Shown piece after piece: positions 52,490 through 63,945 of a stretch of DNA of 64,000 nucleotides. Source of the stretch: Pogostemon cablin. Taxonomy: Eukaryota > Streptophyta > Magnoliopsida > Lamiales > Lamiaceae. The notes below the pieces were generated by a model. The model did not search any database. It saw nothing but the letters and a program-made list of their open reading frames with translations, and was not told where the DNA came from. Each line of letters begins with the position of its first letter. Position 1 is the first letter of the stretch. A program made the position numbers and the translations under genes. The stretch lies in contig CM042955.1 in NCBI GenBank assembly GCA_023678885.1, forward strand, positions 17,557,835 through 17,621,834, written 5' to 3'.

Positions 52490-53757
52490 TTAAATCATAG
52501 TAATTGTTTCCACAACAGAAGGAGCATTGTTGTAGTGGTGGCGGCAAACGGGTCTGTAAACATCAGAACCGCCGACGAGCTCAGTTTGCTCGTCGTCCGT
52601 CTTCCTCAAAGTGAAGAATGCACGATTACCACACACATCACACCGTGCTGTCAACTTTGTCACCGTATCAGCAAGCGGAATGACACTCAGCACCGAACCA
52701 AAACTCCTCCTAGATGTGCACAAACCAAGCATTAGAATTGACCCGATTCTAATGTTACATAACTGTGTCAATACATGTTTGAATCAACTTGAATGTTGTA
52801 CCTCAAGTAATCACCATCTAAGCCAGCAACAACTACTGTTTTGCCGTCAAGATCAGCCGCCTCATGGCAAAAATCATAGAGATCACCAAAAAATTGAGCT
52901 TCATCAATGCCAATCACATCCAACTGTTCAAAACTGATTATATGAAAATGCAGCTATAGAGTGTTTTGGATACATGATTACAACATATGTTAATCATTCA
53001 ACAGAAAAACTACCAAGTAAGATGAAATCAACGAGGGAAACATAAGATCAAATGATAATTCTTACTTCTTTATAAGCCTAATAAATTGATTATATGAAAA
53101 TGCAGCTATAGAGTGTTTTGGATACATGATTATAACATATGTTAATCACCAAGTAAGATGAAATCAAGCAGGGAAACATAAGATCAAAGGATAATTATTA
53201 CTCACTTCTTCATAAGCCTGAATGCCAATGTGATGCTTAAAAGACAAAAGATCTGACAATGGCCAACAGGGGAACTTGGATCCATCATGAGTCACAATTG
53301 CATCCACTGCATATCTAGTATCCTTGCTCGACTTTATCATTCCTACCATCCTACCACCATTTACCACCACCAACCCAGTTAATTTTATTCAATTCAACAC
53401 TTTCAAATTCAGTTTACCCTACCTACCTATCTGATTTTGATTTTGAAAAAAAGCATTGGAAATTAGAATTAAAACCTACCTATCTGATTTCGATTTTGAA
53501 AAAAAAGCATTGGAAATTAGAATTAAAACCTACCTATCTGATTTCGATTTTGAAAAAAAAAGCACTGGAAATTAGAATTAAAACGACACAAGAAATCAGA
53601 TGGCTAAAAGAAAGAACCTGCCGGCATCAGCTTCAGCCCTAACACGGTGGAGGAGAGCGGTCGATTTGCCGGCGAACATTGGACCCACAATGACGTGTAC
53701 CTCACCGGAGGTACGGTTGACAGTGGGAAGACGATCATTGGATAGAGGTGGAGCCAT
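52490..53757 (-). CDS. TK1: Thymidine kinase, TK1 type
   Basis: Four exons on the minus strand (53757-53618, 53350-53206, 52923-52802, 52709-52490) give 208 residues in frame. The Walker A loop is GPMFAGKST (25-33). The Walker B region DEAQFF starts at residue 102 and holds the catalytic Glu (103). The SSKDTRYA and THDG blocks and the GLDGDYLRRSFG lasso precede the zinc-site cysteines CDVC and the C-terminal CRHH. The enzyme phosphorylates thymidine to dTMP in the salvage pathway. I chose the ATG at 53757 because translated homology begins just after it. An in-frame extension to 53853 is hydrophobic, UTR-like and lacks support. Plant TK1 proteins are slightly longer at the C-terminus. Introns 1 and 2 carry tandem duplications. 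Confidence 0.95.
52936..53226. repeat. 152-base tandem duplication spanning the TK1 exon 2 donor
   Basis: Unit 1 (52936-53087) and unit 2 (53088-53226) share GATTATATGAAAATGCAGCT and the following 60 or so bases nearly unchanged. Unit 2 contains the real 3' end of exon 2 and its donor (minus strand GAAGAA|GTGAGT). Unit 1 retains the corresponding exon end as GCTTATAAAGAA|GTAAGA inside intron 2, so the intron holds a decoy donor at 53065-53064. Confidence 0.75.
53423..53584. repeat. Three tandem copies of a 54-base unit in TK1 intron 1
   Basis: Copies at 53423-53475, 53476-53529 and 53530-53584 start CTACCTATCTGATTT, continue GATTTTGAAAAA and end GGAAATTAGAATTAAAAC. They differ by one or two bases and by the length of an A run. 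Together they make up more than half of intron 1. Confidence 0.85.
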
Positions 53758-54221
53758 GATTAGGCGAGTGGATAGAAAATGCAGATGTGGGCTACAGTAG
53801 AGTAGATTTATAGTGAAAAATAATGGAGGGAGTGTGCAAGAGAAGTTTGGCAATTTACTTTGAAACCAGAGAGCGTGTAAGAGAAGCTTACCAAATGGAT
53901 TAATAATTTGAAAAAAGAAAAATAGAAAATTTTGAATTTCGAGAGGGATTTTTGTGTGTGATCCCGCTAATTTAACTTTTATTCTTTATTTATTCAGATA
54001 ATATTTCCTCATTAAAATATCATGATATCTATTTTTATTCTTCATTTGATATCTGCTTCCTCTCCATTATATTTCAATTTGGCTAATTTAACTTTTTATT
54101 CTTTATTTATTTGGTAATATTAATTAAGTTACTTTATACTCATTAAAATATCATGATATATGCTTCCTCTATTATATTCCAATTTTTTTTTTACTTTTGC
54201 ATATAAAAATAATATACTTTA

Positions 54222-55120
54222 TGTTGATAGTTGTTCTTGACCCATTAATTTAGTGCTTATGAGATAAAGATATTTAGTAACGGAATCAAGAACGAATACA
54301 ATCAAACATAATAAAACTATAAACAACGGGATTAAAACCAATAGAAAACTCAATTCCCACCAAAGAACTCAACTGATTTTTATTACTCTCCCTTCCAACA
54401 ATACTCCTAAAACCATCCATTTTCAAGTGTAATGTCTAGAGTCAAGTGTTAGTTACCTACCTCTCTCATGTGAGAGAGGCTATTTATATTGTCTCAAAAC
54501 CCTAAACCAGAGCCAATCGCCTTGCGCCATTTTGATGGAGATAAGCTGTCTTTAATGAAGTTGTTTGGTACGCCGACCAGCTGCAGGAGATGTCTGGACG
54601 TTGTTGGTTGATTTTGCAGGGTTCCGCAGAGTGCATCCGTCCTTTGCTGGCTTCCCATTGGTTGTTAGAGTAAGGTTCGCCAGTCAGTTGTTGTCTTCTA
54701 GTTAGGATTGTTGCCCAAGACACCTCTTCTTCCCGTTAGTCTTGTCTTTTAGCCTGCGGTACTTGTCAGCCTTCATGATGGTGCTTGCTTTTCACTATCC
54801 TGCTTCCGTTGCCCCTTTGGTCCTCGGACAGGCTGACTTTCAGTGCTGTGACGCTCGTCCGAACTCTCGGGCAGGAGGATGACGTCGCTGAAGTTTCTTG
54901 CCGAGGGTGCTCTCTGGTTTCGGCTTGTTCAGTGGATTCCTCTTTGTTCTTTCCTCGACTGGGCCTTTGGGCTGCCGCCACCTCCTTGGGCTGACTTGAT
55001 TGTCCTTTTAGTTCTGTCCGCAGTTTGGGCCGCTATGGGGTTGGACCTTTTTCTTCAGGTATAATAGGGGTTATTGAGCTTTTGGACCTGCTACGCATGG
55101 GGGATATAATACCCATAACA
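54222..55120. mobile_element. Probable solo LTR
   Basis: The block begins TGTTGATAG and ends CCCATAACA, so it has TGTT...AACA inverted termini. The flanking five bases are CTTTA and CTTAA (four of five match), compatible with an aged target duplication. The inside is more GC-rich and LTR-like than the flanks, with a TATA-like CTATTTATATTG at about 54480. No second copy or internal region lies beside it. The family is unknown. Confidence 0.5.
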
Positions 55121-55499
55121 CTTAAGATATAATTAATAGAAATATACTACTCCTACTCCATAATATTTTAATGTATAATAAATAGTATTACGTGTCTCTA
55201 TCTTATGGAAATGAGATAACTATTTTGTGTGAATTTCATCTAATAAAAAAAATAAAATTTAATTGAAGTGGAACATACATATTAATAATTAAAAAATGAG
55301 ACGGATGAAGTATTAATTTTTGGAGCAAATTAAATGATAATTGAATGTCCGGGAGATGGCCGTGAGACATATTAGATAATAAATAATTAAATGAGAAATA
55401 GAGTGGATTTTAATATTTTGAAAAATTTCACATTGACCTTTTCAAAAATGTTTATAATAATAACAAATCTAATAGGGAGAATAAATTATTGGAATGTGG

Positions 55500-55699
55500 T
55501 TGTTCAAATAGTAAATTATTTAAGTCTTATTTACAAAATAATCATATGGAGTAAATTTGTGGGTGTCTAATTTTATTTTTACTAATATTTTAAGCAATGG
55601 ACAATTTGTTCAAATAGTAAATTATTTAAGTCTTATTTACAAAATAATCATATGGAGTAAATTTGTGGGTGTCTAATTTTATTTTTACTAATATTTTAA
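55500..55699. repeat. Near-perfect 106-base tandem duplication
   Basis: TTGTTCAAATAGTAAATTAT begins both units (55500 and 55606). The next 90 or so bases read the same in both, as far as I can compare by eye. The lack of divergence points to a recent event. Confidence 0.8.
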
Positions 55700-55879
55700 T
55701 GGTTCCACTTTCTCGAAAGTTAAGCAATGTACATTGGACAATGACGAATATATATGAAAGTAATGTTGCCCTATTATAAACGTTGTTTAGATGGGAAACT
55801 GTCAGTATATTTACATGTGAGGTCAAACCATCACCGTGAAATTAAATATGTCCTCTCAAAGAATTTCATAGTGACAAAT

Positions 55880-56100
55880 TATACCTAACCCTATAAATAA
55901 ATTATACTCAATAAAATTACAATTATACAAACACTAAGGATAAATTATATTCTAAACCATAAGGGTAAAATTACAATTATACCCTAAACTTTATGGATAA
56001 ATTATACCCTAAAGCACAAAGGTAAAATTACACTTATACCCTAAACCTTAGGGATGGAATATACCCTAAACCATAAAAATTAAATTATAATTATATATTC
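55880..56100. repeat. Degenerate tandem repeat rich in CCCTAAA
   Basis: AAATTATACCCTAAA, AGGGTAAAATTACAATTATA and close variants alternate about every 60 bases. The telomere-type word CCCTAAA occurs five times within it, always as part of the longer unit. There is no continuous telomeric array, so this is not an interstitial telomere in the strict sense. Confidence 0.6.
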
Positions 56101-59100
56101 TAAAATTAAATAAAAAAAAGAAAAAGAAAAAAAGAAAAACAACAAAACAGTCTGAATGTGAAGGACATGCACACACACGTGTGGATGGCGGTCCCATGAA
56201 TAAAAAAAAAATTACAACCGTTGTATTCTAATCATTGTCGATGATGATTAATAAACTAAAATATGTTTTTAAATTATTATAATAAGATTCACAGCAAACA
56301 TACTTTAAAGGACAAATAAACATAGTTTATAAATAATTATCATTTAACAATTGATCGACCCGCCTCACAATTCGTCTCATAAATACCCATCTTACAAGAG
56401 AGTATTTCATACTTGTGATCTCACATAGAGAGTTCATGAGACATAAAAATTGATAACATTCTGATAAAAATATACTCCATATTTAGGTTGATGAAAAAAA
56501 AAAATAGTGATGCAGTGAATAATTTGTAGTATAAACAAAAATAATAACATTAATTTTTAACAAAAAGTAATATCATCTTTAAAAAAATAATAATTTTTTT
56601 TTAATAATTATTAAAAATTTATACCCACAAAAGAAAATATGTCTCGTGTTGAACATACAATGTGGCACTCAAACTTGCTGCAGTGAATCGTGAATTGAAT
56701 CACTCGGAGTCGGAGTAGCATAGGAATCACATTTTGGATCACACTTGGCATTTAGCTGTGAGAATACAACAGGTCTGATTAAAAAGATTTCGTATCAAGG
56801 CTCTCCACATCAATCCACATTGCTATAACACATACACTTTTCTAAACCGGGTTGTGATCTCTCCTTCCAATCATATATACTCTATGTATTGCTAGGGTGT
56901 TTAAATTAAGGGGACCACATGGTTTACAGGGATTTATGATGTAAAATCGGTTTGCAAGAGACTAACTTTTGCTATAATACCTTTGAGTCGCGCTTTTCGC
57001 ATACGCTACGAGCTAGTTAGAAGTCAAGGCAGTATCGGTTTTTTCATTGATTCCAAGTAGGCACCGAACAAACTCTGTGTGCAGCGAGTGTCCAGCCTAT
57101 CAAGTTTACATGTCAATAACTAGTTTAATCACATGATGCGCTGCTACACTTGCAAATAAAGAAATATTTCCATGGGATTTTCTTACATTTTATAAAACAG
57201 TAATGATCCTCAGGAATTGATAAAAGGGGCGGTATAAGGGAAAGACAAGCACGCACCTTATAAGCAACAATGTGAGCCACCAAAAGACCCTGATTGCCAT
57301 CTTGAGCCAAAAGCGAAATATCACCAATAAGATCCAACACCTTGTGTCTACAAGGCTCATCAGCATAACGCAGAGGTGGATTCAACCATCCTTTACTTGT
57401 GCTGCAAGGATACAAATCATATATGTAGAGAAGGATTGAGATTCGATCAGTGAAACTACCAAAACATCCTTGTGGTTTTTAACGTGTTATTCTCATGAAC
57501 GGGCTCGAATGGTAAGATAGGCCTCACTGTATGAGAATCATGACTACTGTTCAGCCTCGTCAAAAATATAAGTTTATATCGGTGTTCCAAATTCAAAACC
57601 ACATGTTCTATTACAAATCCATCTAGAAAACTTATGTACTTCATTAACCATTCTCAAACCCTTAACAACGTAAAGAACTAAAATTATTTATTTCTGTTGG
57701 TTGATATATATATAAGAACTGATTTTATTAACATAATAACATTATTTTCATAGGTGATAAAGAATCAGCGCTGTCTTATTCAGCAAGCATAAATGTGATA
57801 AATTATAGGACTGAGGTATAGCATTAAATGCTAACCATCTGTTTATCACTCACATACCCACAAAAATCTCACCTGCATATGATGCCTGTTGATGCTGAAC
57901 CCCCTTTAATAAGTCCTAAGCTACGCATATACTCCACCTGAAAAGAATTCCTAATTTAATTTTAGCAGTAATTATTCGAGCCAGAAATGACATTCATTTG
58001 ACAGTTCCAGGTTCAAAAAATTCCATTCAAATACAATATGGAAGAGTGCTCAATTGTTACAACATTTTTTCTCGACTCTCACCAAGGATGGTGAAAGTTG
58101 GTTTATGTGTCATCGCTGAAGTAGTACCAGTGATGTGGGTGAGAGGTGTCCTTTTTCCTTAAAGACCATCATGCACTTTACATGGCACCAATTGAATTCT
58201 GTCTACACTTGATATATAACAACCATCCATGTTTTAAGGACATATGGAGCTAGAATAAATACGAGGGATAACATTAATCTTATTACAAACCATCACTATA
58301 AATTGATGGATAAACCCTTAGCACCGTATATTGCTCGGTTTCTTAAGAAACCAAACATTGGGTTCCATATCATTTCTGTGTATATATGTGTGTGTGTGTG
58401 CGTGTGTATAATGTCATTTAACAATTACCCTCATTAGAAAGAGTTGTCCGCCGAGTGTACAGGACAACCTACTTGAAAGTAACATGTTGTTGAATATAAA
58501 GAAAATTATGTTACCAAAGAAGAAGTGAAGCTGAGAAGCAACAACAAAGAGCTGAAACACATCAATAATGTTGATTATTTAGTAGTGAAATTCAAAAATT
58601 AAACAGAAAAAGATAGAAAAAAACATTGTAAAAAGTAAGATTACCTCTTCATAAATGCAAAAGGTTCTTGATGTAGCTATTGCACTGGTGTAGATAGATT
58701 CATCTAACAATGTGGAAGAAAACCATTGACGACCAATTACAGGTGCCTGCAAGAATAGTTTGCGCGAGAAAATATAAGCATGACTTGAAAATTTTACAGT
58801 TTTTTTTTTGGGCATATGATTATGCTCCATAAGGTCAAATCAAAAGAGATGATCTTAACAATCTATTAATTGCCCAAAATTAATTTCATAGACTATGATG
58901 CACATGACCTTGATACAAACTAGAGAACAATGCCGTCATAAGTTTTTGCAAACAAAACTAATGAGTAGTGCTTATCAATATATCAAAGGTGCCTGCGGGT
59001 AGTCAATCCCATACGTGATATTCACTTTTGGATAGGGAAACGCTGCTATAAAAGAATCATTTTTCAACACATGAACAGGTTCGTTGAGATACGGTGCTAA

Positions 59101-60957
59101 CTTTTCACAACTTTTGCCACTGTCATCTACAGCAACCTCTAAACCGGCTTGCTTGATTGCCTCCACCCATTCGCTTGCTGATCCATCGAAGATAGGAACC
59201 TGGATTGCGTGTCAATATACAACAAGTGATCAACTGTATGCTCTCTTTTATTGGGAGCATGCGTTTATCATTTAAAGGTGCTAATTTAAGATCATCCATT
59301 AAATGGAAAGAATAAACACCAAACCATAAAATCAACCTCATAATTTTTCTTGCTCAGAAAGTGTGCTGAGATTTGAGAAATCAATTGTGATTTCATGGGA
59401 TAGTTACAGGCCCAAACAGATGATTTGAAGAAACCCAACTGAAGGAACACATTCTTAAAATATATCCAGTCTTTCTTCTATGATGATGATTATTTATCAA
59501 ACAACCAACAACTTGTTGATGCATCAAATTAGCTTGAACTCAAGTAACCCACACACAAAAGCTAAGGTGGTGGGCCACCTCAGTACTATTGCATCTATAA
59601 AATAAAATCTTCAATGACCTCATTAAAATTGCTAACTAAATAGGTCAAAATTCATTTGAGTTTGAGTCACAACCAATGTTTGAGAACATACTCACCAAAG
59701 AAGACTTCTCCTTAAAAATTACCTATAAAGAAAGAAAGCTATCAAATAACAACACGAGCCAGTTGATTGCTTTATTCTTTTCTTTTTCTCTTTTCTTTTT
59801 TTAATATGAAGAAAAAGCCCTTCAAAAAAGAACAACACTTTACTCATACTTGCATTCTCAGCCCACATTTTCAAGCCTTAAGTATACCAATTTCCCCCCA
59901 CCACAAAGTCACCTTTGCGCATTCCATAGGAAAACATAAATGCAAGCCATTACCACCTGATAACAACTCATTATAAGGCTTTTCATTGGCTCAAGTTAAT
60001 GAGGGTTTGAATAAGGTAAAGCCTATCATAGAATGAAAAACAACCACATGCCTTTCAACAAAAAAGAAAGTTAAGTGTTGTACGTCTTGTCAACATTTAG
60101 TCCCATTGTTTCTCCTGGTGTTTAATATGAATTTTGGAGTAGTTTCATTCAACTAAAGTCCAATATCATTTCCTAACCTGGTTTTGTCTTGGTGCAACAT
60201 GATGTTTATTGGAAGGTTACTGGCCAAGTAAATAATTCATGATTTTTTTCAAAAATCTCGATTTCACCTAAGTCTTCTGAATCCAGAAATGCGCACAGTG
60301 TGACACCTCATTTATGTAGGGATCATAATATTTGCAGTCTCTCTCCAAACATATAGCAATCATCACACTACTTAAACTTTCCAGCAAACATATTCCCATT
60401 TAAACTCATAATAAATCCGTAGACAATAGCATCCAAAAAATACCTTCAAAAGGCATTACCTCCTCAAGTTGCATCTATGTAGCACTTTCAACATTAGGAT
60501 TTTCAGATTAAGCTTTCACACCTATCTACTGAAAATCAAGATAACATTTCTCATACTCGTCTATTTTTTTCTTATGATGATGAGATTGAAGCAAAACATG
60601 CCAAGTGTTTGCTAGCAGGCAACAGTGACTGATGAAGCTGCAGTTAAGCCGCTAGGAACTATAGGTTTTCCATTGCTGTCAAATGGCCATATCATTCAGA
60701 TTACTTTCAAAAAAGTAGAATGCTCAAATTGAGAAGGTTTAGCTCATTTTGAAACACTAAATCGCCTTAACTAAACTATCAGATTACCTCCACAGAAGAA
60801 CAGCAATTGTTGGATCCCTCAATCTCGATGCGACAATTATCAACACCACAGGCCTCCAGGGCTGAGAGCAAGTGCTCCACAGTTCGAACGGTGTGGCCGT
60901 TTTGGGAAAGCGCTGTGCATAGAGGGGTGTCCTTCATAGCATTATGAATTGAGGCGC

Positions 60958-61202
60958 TGTTGGGTGGATGCGGTCGTCCTCGTCCGTGTTCGTCGTCGCC
61001 GGAGAAGGTGGTCGAGGGATGAACACAGTGCTCAGATTCCCGTTGAACTCACACAAGAATTCAAATCCACGTTCTACCCGAGAGGGTCACAAATGGGAGA
61101 TCAAATAGGCCACAAGTGTAAGGCTATGGGCCAAGACAAACTTGGCCCAATACTTTGAGAAAGAAGACCGGCATTTGGGCCAAAAGCCCAACGGGCCCAA
61201 CA
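60958..61202 (-). repeat. 3' LTR of the inserted element (245 bp)
   Basis: It starts TGTTGGGTGG and ends GGGCCCAACA, with TGTTGGG...CCCAACA inverted termini. It reads identical, base for base, to 63701-63945. GGCGC at 60953-60957 is one copy of the target duplication. Confidence 0.95.
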
Positions 61203-61214
61203 AATCTCCACCTT
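61203..61214 (-). other. Polypurine tract
   Basis: The minus strand reads AAGGTGGAGATT immediately before the 3' LTR. This sequence is a well-known Copia-type plus-strand primer. Confidence 0.85.
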
Positions 61215-61574
61215 GGCCCAAATCATCTACCCTTGTGTATAACTAAATGGGAATTCATCATTGCACTTTTCCCGGACACCTGCAAAACGAAAGACACAAA
61301 GTCAAAAGCAAGATCCAGAAATTTGACACAAAAGTCAAGGTATCACAAAAGATACACAAATCTAAGCCGGAGCAAAGATCACGGACACATAGTCACAGAA
61401 TGATTAAATTATCCCAAGGACAAAATAAACGGAGCACACAAGCTCAAGAAAACACAAAGTTCACATAGTCATGTAATCACATAGATTAGAACTCACAGTT
61501 CTCATGACACACGAACAGTTCACATAGAACAAATAAGCACAAAGCTAACATGAATACACAATTCATACGGACAC

Positions 61575-61830
61575 ATAGTCAAGTCACACAGACACACAAG
61601 TCACACAGACACTTCACACAGAAGCATGCGCAGTCACACAGACATAAAAGTCACACAGACGCACACAGTCACACAGACATAAAAGTCACACAGACGCACA
61701 CAGTCACACAGACATAAAAGTCACACAGACAATCACAACAATCAAATGTTACACCACATTCGAAAGCACACAACATGCTCCACCTCACTAAGAGAAACAA
61801 GCACACGCAGTCACACAGACATAAAAGTCA
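61575..61830. repeat. CACACAGAC tandem minisatellite inside the element
   Basis: The unit CATAAAAGTCACACAGACG (CACACAGT) recurs with small changes at about 61640, 61678, 61710 and 61820. It lies in the element's non-coding 3' internal part, between gag and the polypurine tract. Confidence 0.7.
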
Positions 61831-61933
61831 CAAAGACAAACAAGATAAGAAAAACAAATTTTCAGAAAAAACAAAATTTTCAAAACCATTTAAACACACA
61901 AGTTAAAGGCTCAAGCAATTCACACAAGCACAA

Positions 61934-62694
61934 CTAGTAAACCTCACCATAACACTCAGTTTCAGTCACAACATTGGCTTGTTCACTAGATTTATTCTTC
62001 TTGGGGTGGGGACATTTGTTAGCATAATGGCCATGCTCATTACAATTATAGCATCTATGATTCTTAGCCTTAAACTTATTATTATGCCTTCCCTTAACAA
62101 ACATAACACCCTCCCAGAATTCTTATCACCCCCATTGTGATTTAAATCATGCTCTTTGCTTTTTAAGGCATTAACCACCACATCTAGAGTAACATCATCA
62201 CGACCATACTTAATAGCAGATTTGACATCACAATAAGATTCAGGAATAGCATTTAACAAGACAATGGGGGAATACTCATCAATGTGCTTATCACCAGATT
62301 GCTTAATATCAATAATGAGCTTTGTAAACATGTCCAAGTTTTTATCAATGTCCTTATTCAAATCCAATTTGAAACTGAAAAATTTTTCAAGCAAGAACAT
62401 CCTACTAGGCAAAGATGACACATTGAACAATTCATCCAACTTTTTCCACATTTTTTCAGCAGACTCAAATTGACCAACCTTTCTTATCACAGAGTCAGAG
62501 AGATTTAAAGTAATGGATGACAAAGCAAGCTCATTCATATCAGATTTCTGTTCTTCAGTTACAGTGGCAGCATGCGTTCCCTCAATGGCCTTATAGACAC
62601 GTTGTTGAACCAAAACACATTTCATTTTTTGTTTCCAAATTTTGAAATCAGTTTTACCATCAAAAGGAGTCATGCCAAAGGGATTATAAGCCAT
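61934..62694 (-). pseudogene. Degenerate Copia-type gag
   Basis: On the minus strand an ATG at 62694 opens MAYNPFGMTPFDGKTDFKIW, followed by the Copia Gag domain (VYKAIEG, SAEKMWKKLDELF, LDMFTKLIIDIK). The frame is lost at about 62110-62120: the downstream zinc knuckle (C-x2-C-x4-H-x4-C pattern, about 62060-62015) and the stop at 61936-61934 lie in another frame. Gag forms the virus-like particle of LTR elements. This copy therefore cannot make a full Gag unless the frame is crossed. An upstream in-frame extension to 62775 is hydrophobic and probably not translated. Confidence 0.85.
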
Positions 62695-62929
62695 TCTATA
62701 AGCACAAAGCACAAACCACACCACACGAAGAAATAAACTGACAATCAAGAGTACACAACGGAAGCAGGATAACAAATATCACAGAAAAATCTCACAAAGA
62801 GAGGACCAGCCGCCTCAGAGCATCACAAAGGAGGACCAACCGCCTCAGGGTATCACAAAGATATATCTAAGTTAGAAAATAGAACAAATCTTTAACAAAG
62901 AGAATGAGAGAAACTCCCCTATCACCAAG

Positions 62930-63687
62930 TGGAAAGCCCAATCTGACCGGAACCCTAACGCCGGCGGTCAACTCCGGCGGCCAACGGTCAGTAGCTCCGG
63001 CGGACAGAGACGGCGGCGGCTGTCAGCCGGACAGAGGCAGTCTCCGGTCTCCGGCGGCGTCCGGCAGCGGACGGCGGTCAGCCGCGTTCAGCAAGGGCAG
63101 CCGGAAGTGGTGGCTCCCGGCATCAGATCTGTGGCGGTCGGCGGACAGCTGGGTGGTCGCGGTCCCGTGCAGATGCGGCGGCGAGCTGCTGGCGACGGGC
63201 GGCGTCAGATCTGAGCGAGCAGCTCCCGGTGGCGGCGCGAGCTCCTCCCTGTCGCGTTCCCGGCGAGGCAGCGCGGAGGGTTGTAGATTGCGAACACGGC
63301 GGCGGCGCGCGGAACACTAGCGACTGTGCAGCGGCGGCCCGGAGGCTGAGCGCGGACGTGAGGCGAAGATCCAGGCAGATCCGGAGCAGATCGCGATTCC
63401 GGCACGGGAGGGGGGGCGGCGCAGCGTCTGATCCCGATCCCGGCGGCGGCGTCTGATCTCGATCCCGGTGGCGGCGTTGGAGCCCTAGCAGCGGCGCTGC
63501 TTCGGTCAGCTGCTGGAGGTCGCGATTCCGGTGGCTGCGTGAAGGTCGCGACGGTGGCGGCTCCGATCGGTCAGATCGCGACCAGATCGCGATTCCGGCG
63601 AGAAAATCCGCGGCGGCCGGACGGCGGCGATCTCCCACCGGCGGCTGACGATCAGCAGCTTCGGGAGACAGACGGACGACGAAACCC
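62930..63687 (-). other. GC-rich leader of the element
   Basis: The stretch between the primer binding site and gag is about 70% GC by eye and full of CGGCGG and GATCGCGATTCCGG words (near 63389, 63515 and 63585). The long open frames on both strands have the low-complexity Arg/Pro/Ser/Ala make-up expected of such sequence, and I do not call genes there. In the element it would be the transcribed 5' leader. Confidence 0.7.
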
Positions 63688-63699
63688 GCTCTGATACCA
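63688..63699 (-). other. Primer binding site for tRNA-iMet
   Basis: TGGTATCAGAGC on the minus strand, one base inside the 5' LTR. It is the classic site complementary to the 3' end of the plant initiator methionine tRNA and fixes the element's orientation as minus. Confidence 0.92.
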
Positions 63700-63700
63700 C

Positions 63701-63945
63701 TGTTGGGTGGATGCGGTCGTCCTCGTCCGTGTTCGTCGTCGCCGGAGAAGGTGGTCGAGGGATGAACACAGTGCTCAGATTCCCGTTGAACTCACACAAG
63801 AATTCAAATCCACGTTCTACCCGAGAGGGTCACAAATGGGAGATCAAATAGGCCACAAGTGTAAGGCTATGGGCCAAGACAAACTTGGCCCAATACTTTG
63901 AGAAAGAAGACCGGCATTTGGGCCAAAAGCCCAACGGGCCCAACA
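63701..63945 (-). repeat. 5' LTR of the inserted element (245 bp)
   Basis: It has the same 245 bases as 60958-61202. Outside it, GGCGC at 63946-63950 is the second copy of the target duplication, followed by the upstream part of the LpxC exon. Confidence 0.95.

Larger units (their letters stand above)
53758..57012. other. Interval between TK1 and LpxC
   Basis: No gene is supported. It holds the TK1 promoter (53758 to about 54200), a probable solo LTR (54222-55120), a 106-base tandem duplication (55500-55699), a CCCTAAA-containing tandem repeat (about 55880-56100) and one end of the GAGAC-type MITE family (56280-56400). The remaining parts are AT-rich with nothing recognisable. Confidence 0.55.
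60958..63945 (-). mobile_element. Gag-only Copia-like LTR retrotransposon in an LpxC exon
   Basis: The element is 2,988 bases. Two 245-base LTRs flank it, with GGCGC duplicated outside (60953-60957 and 63946-63950). Read on the minus strand, the order is 5' LTR (63945-63701), primer binding site TGGTATCAGAGC (63699-63688), a GC-rich leader (about 63690-62930), a gag region (62694-61934), a non-coding CACACAG-rich tail, a polypurine tract AAGGTGGAGATT (61214-61203) and the 3' LTR. No protease, integrase or reverse transcriptase is present. This layout matches what is known as Gag-only terminal-repeat elements, which move with enzymes supplied by others. By eye the LTRs show no difference, which implies a very recent insertion. 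Confidence 0.93.

Noticed and set aside
53758..53853. N-terminal extension of TK1
   Set aside because: The in-frame 32 codons are hydrophobic and UTR-like with no family similarity. The internal ATG at 53757 fits the usual start.
60949..61158. Open frame repeated at 63707-63901
   Set aside because: It lies in the LTR, and the duplicate is simply the other LTR. No known protein is encoded.
62904..63638. Long GC-rich open frames on both strands
   Set aside because: They are Arg/Pro/Ala/Ser low-complexity products of a high-GC leader with few stop codons, present on both strands at once.
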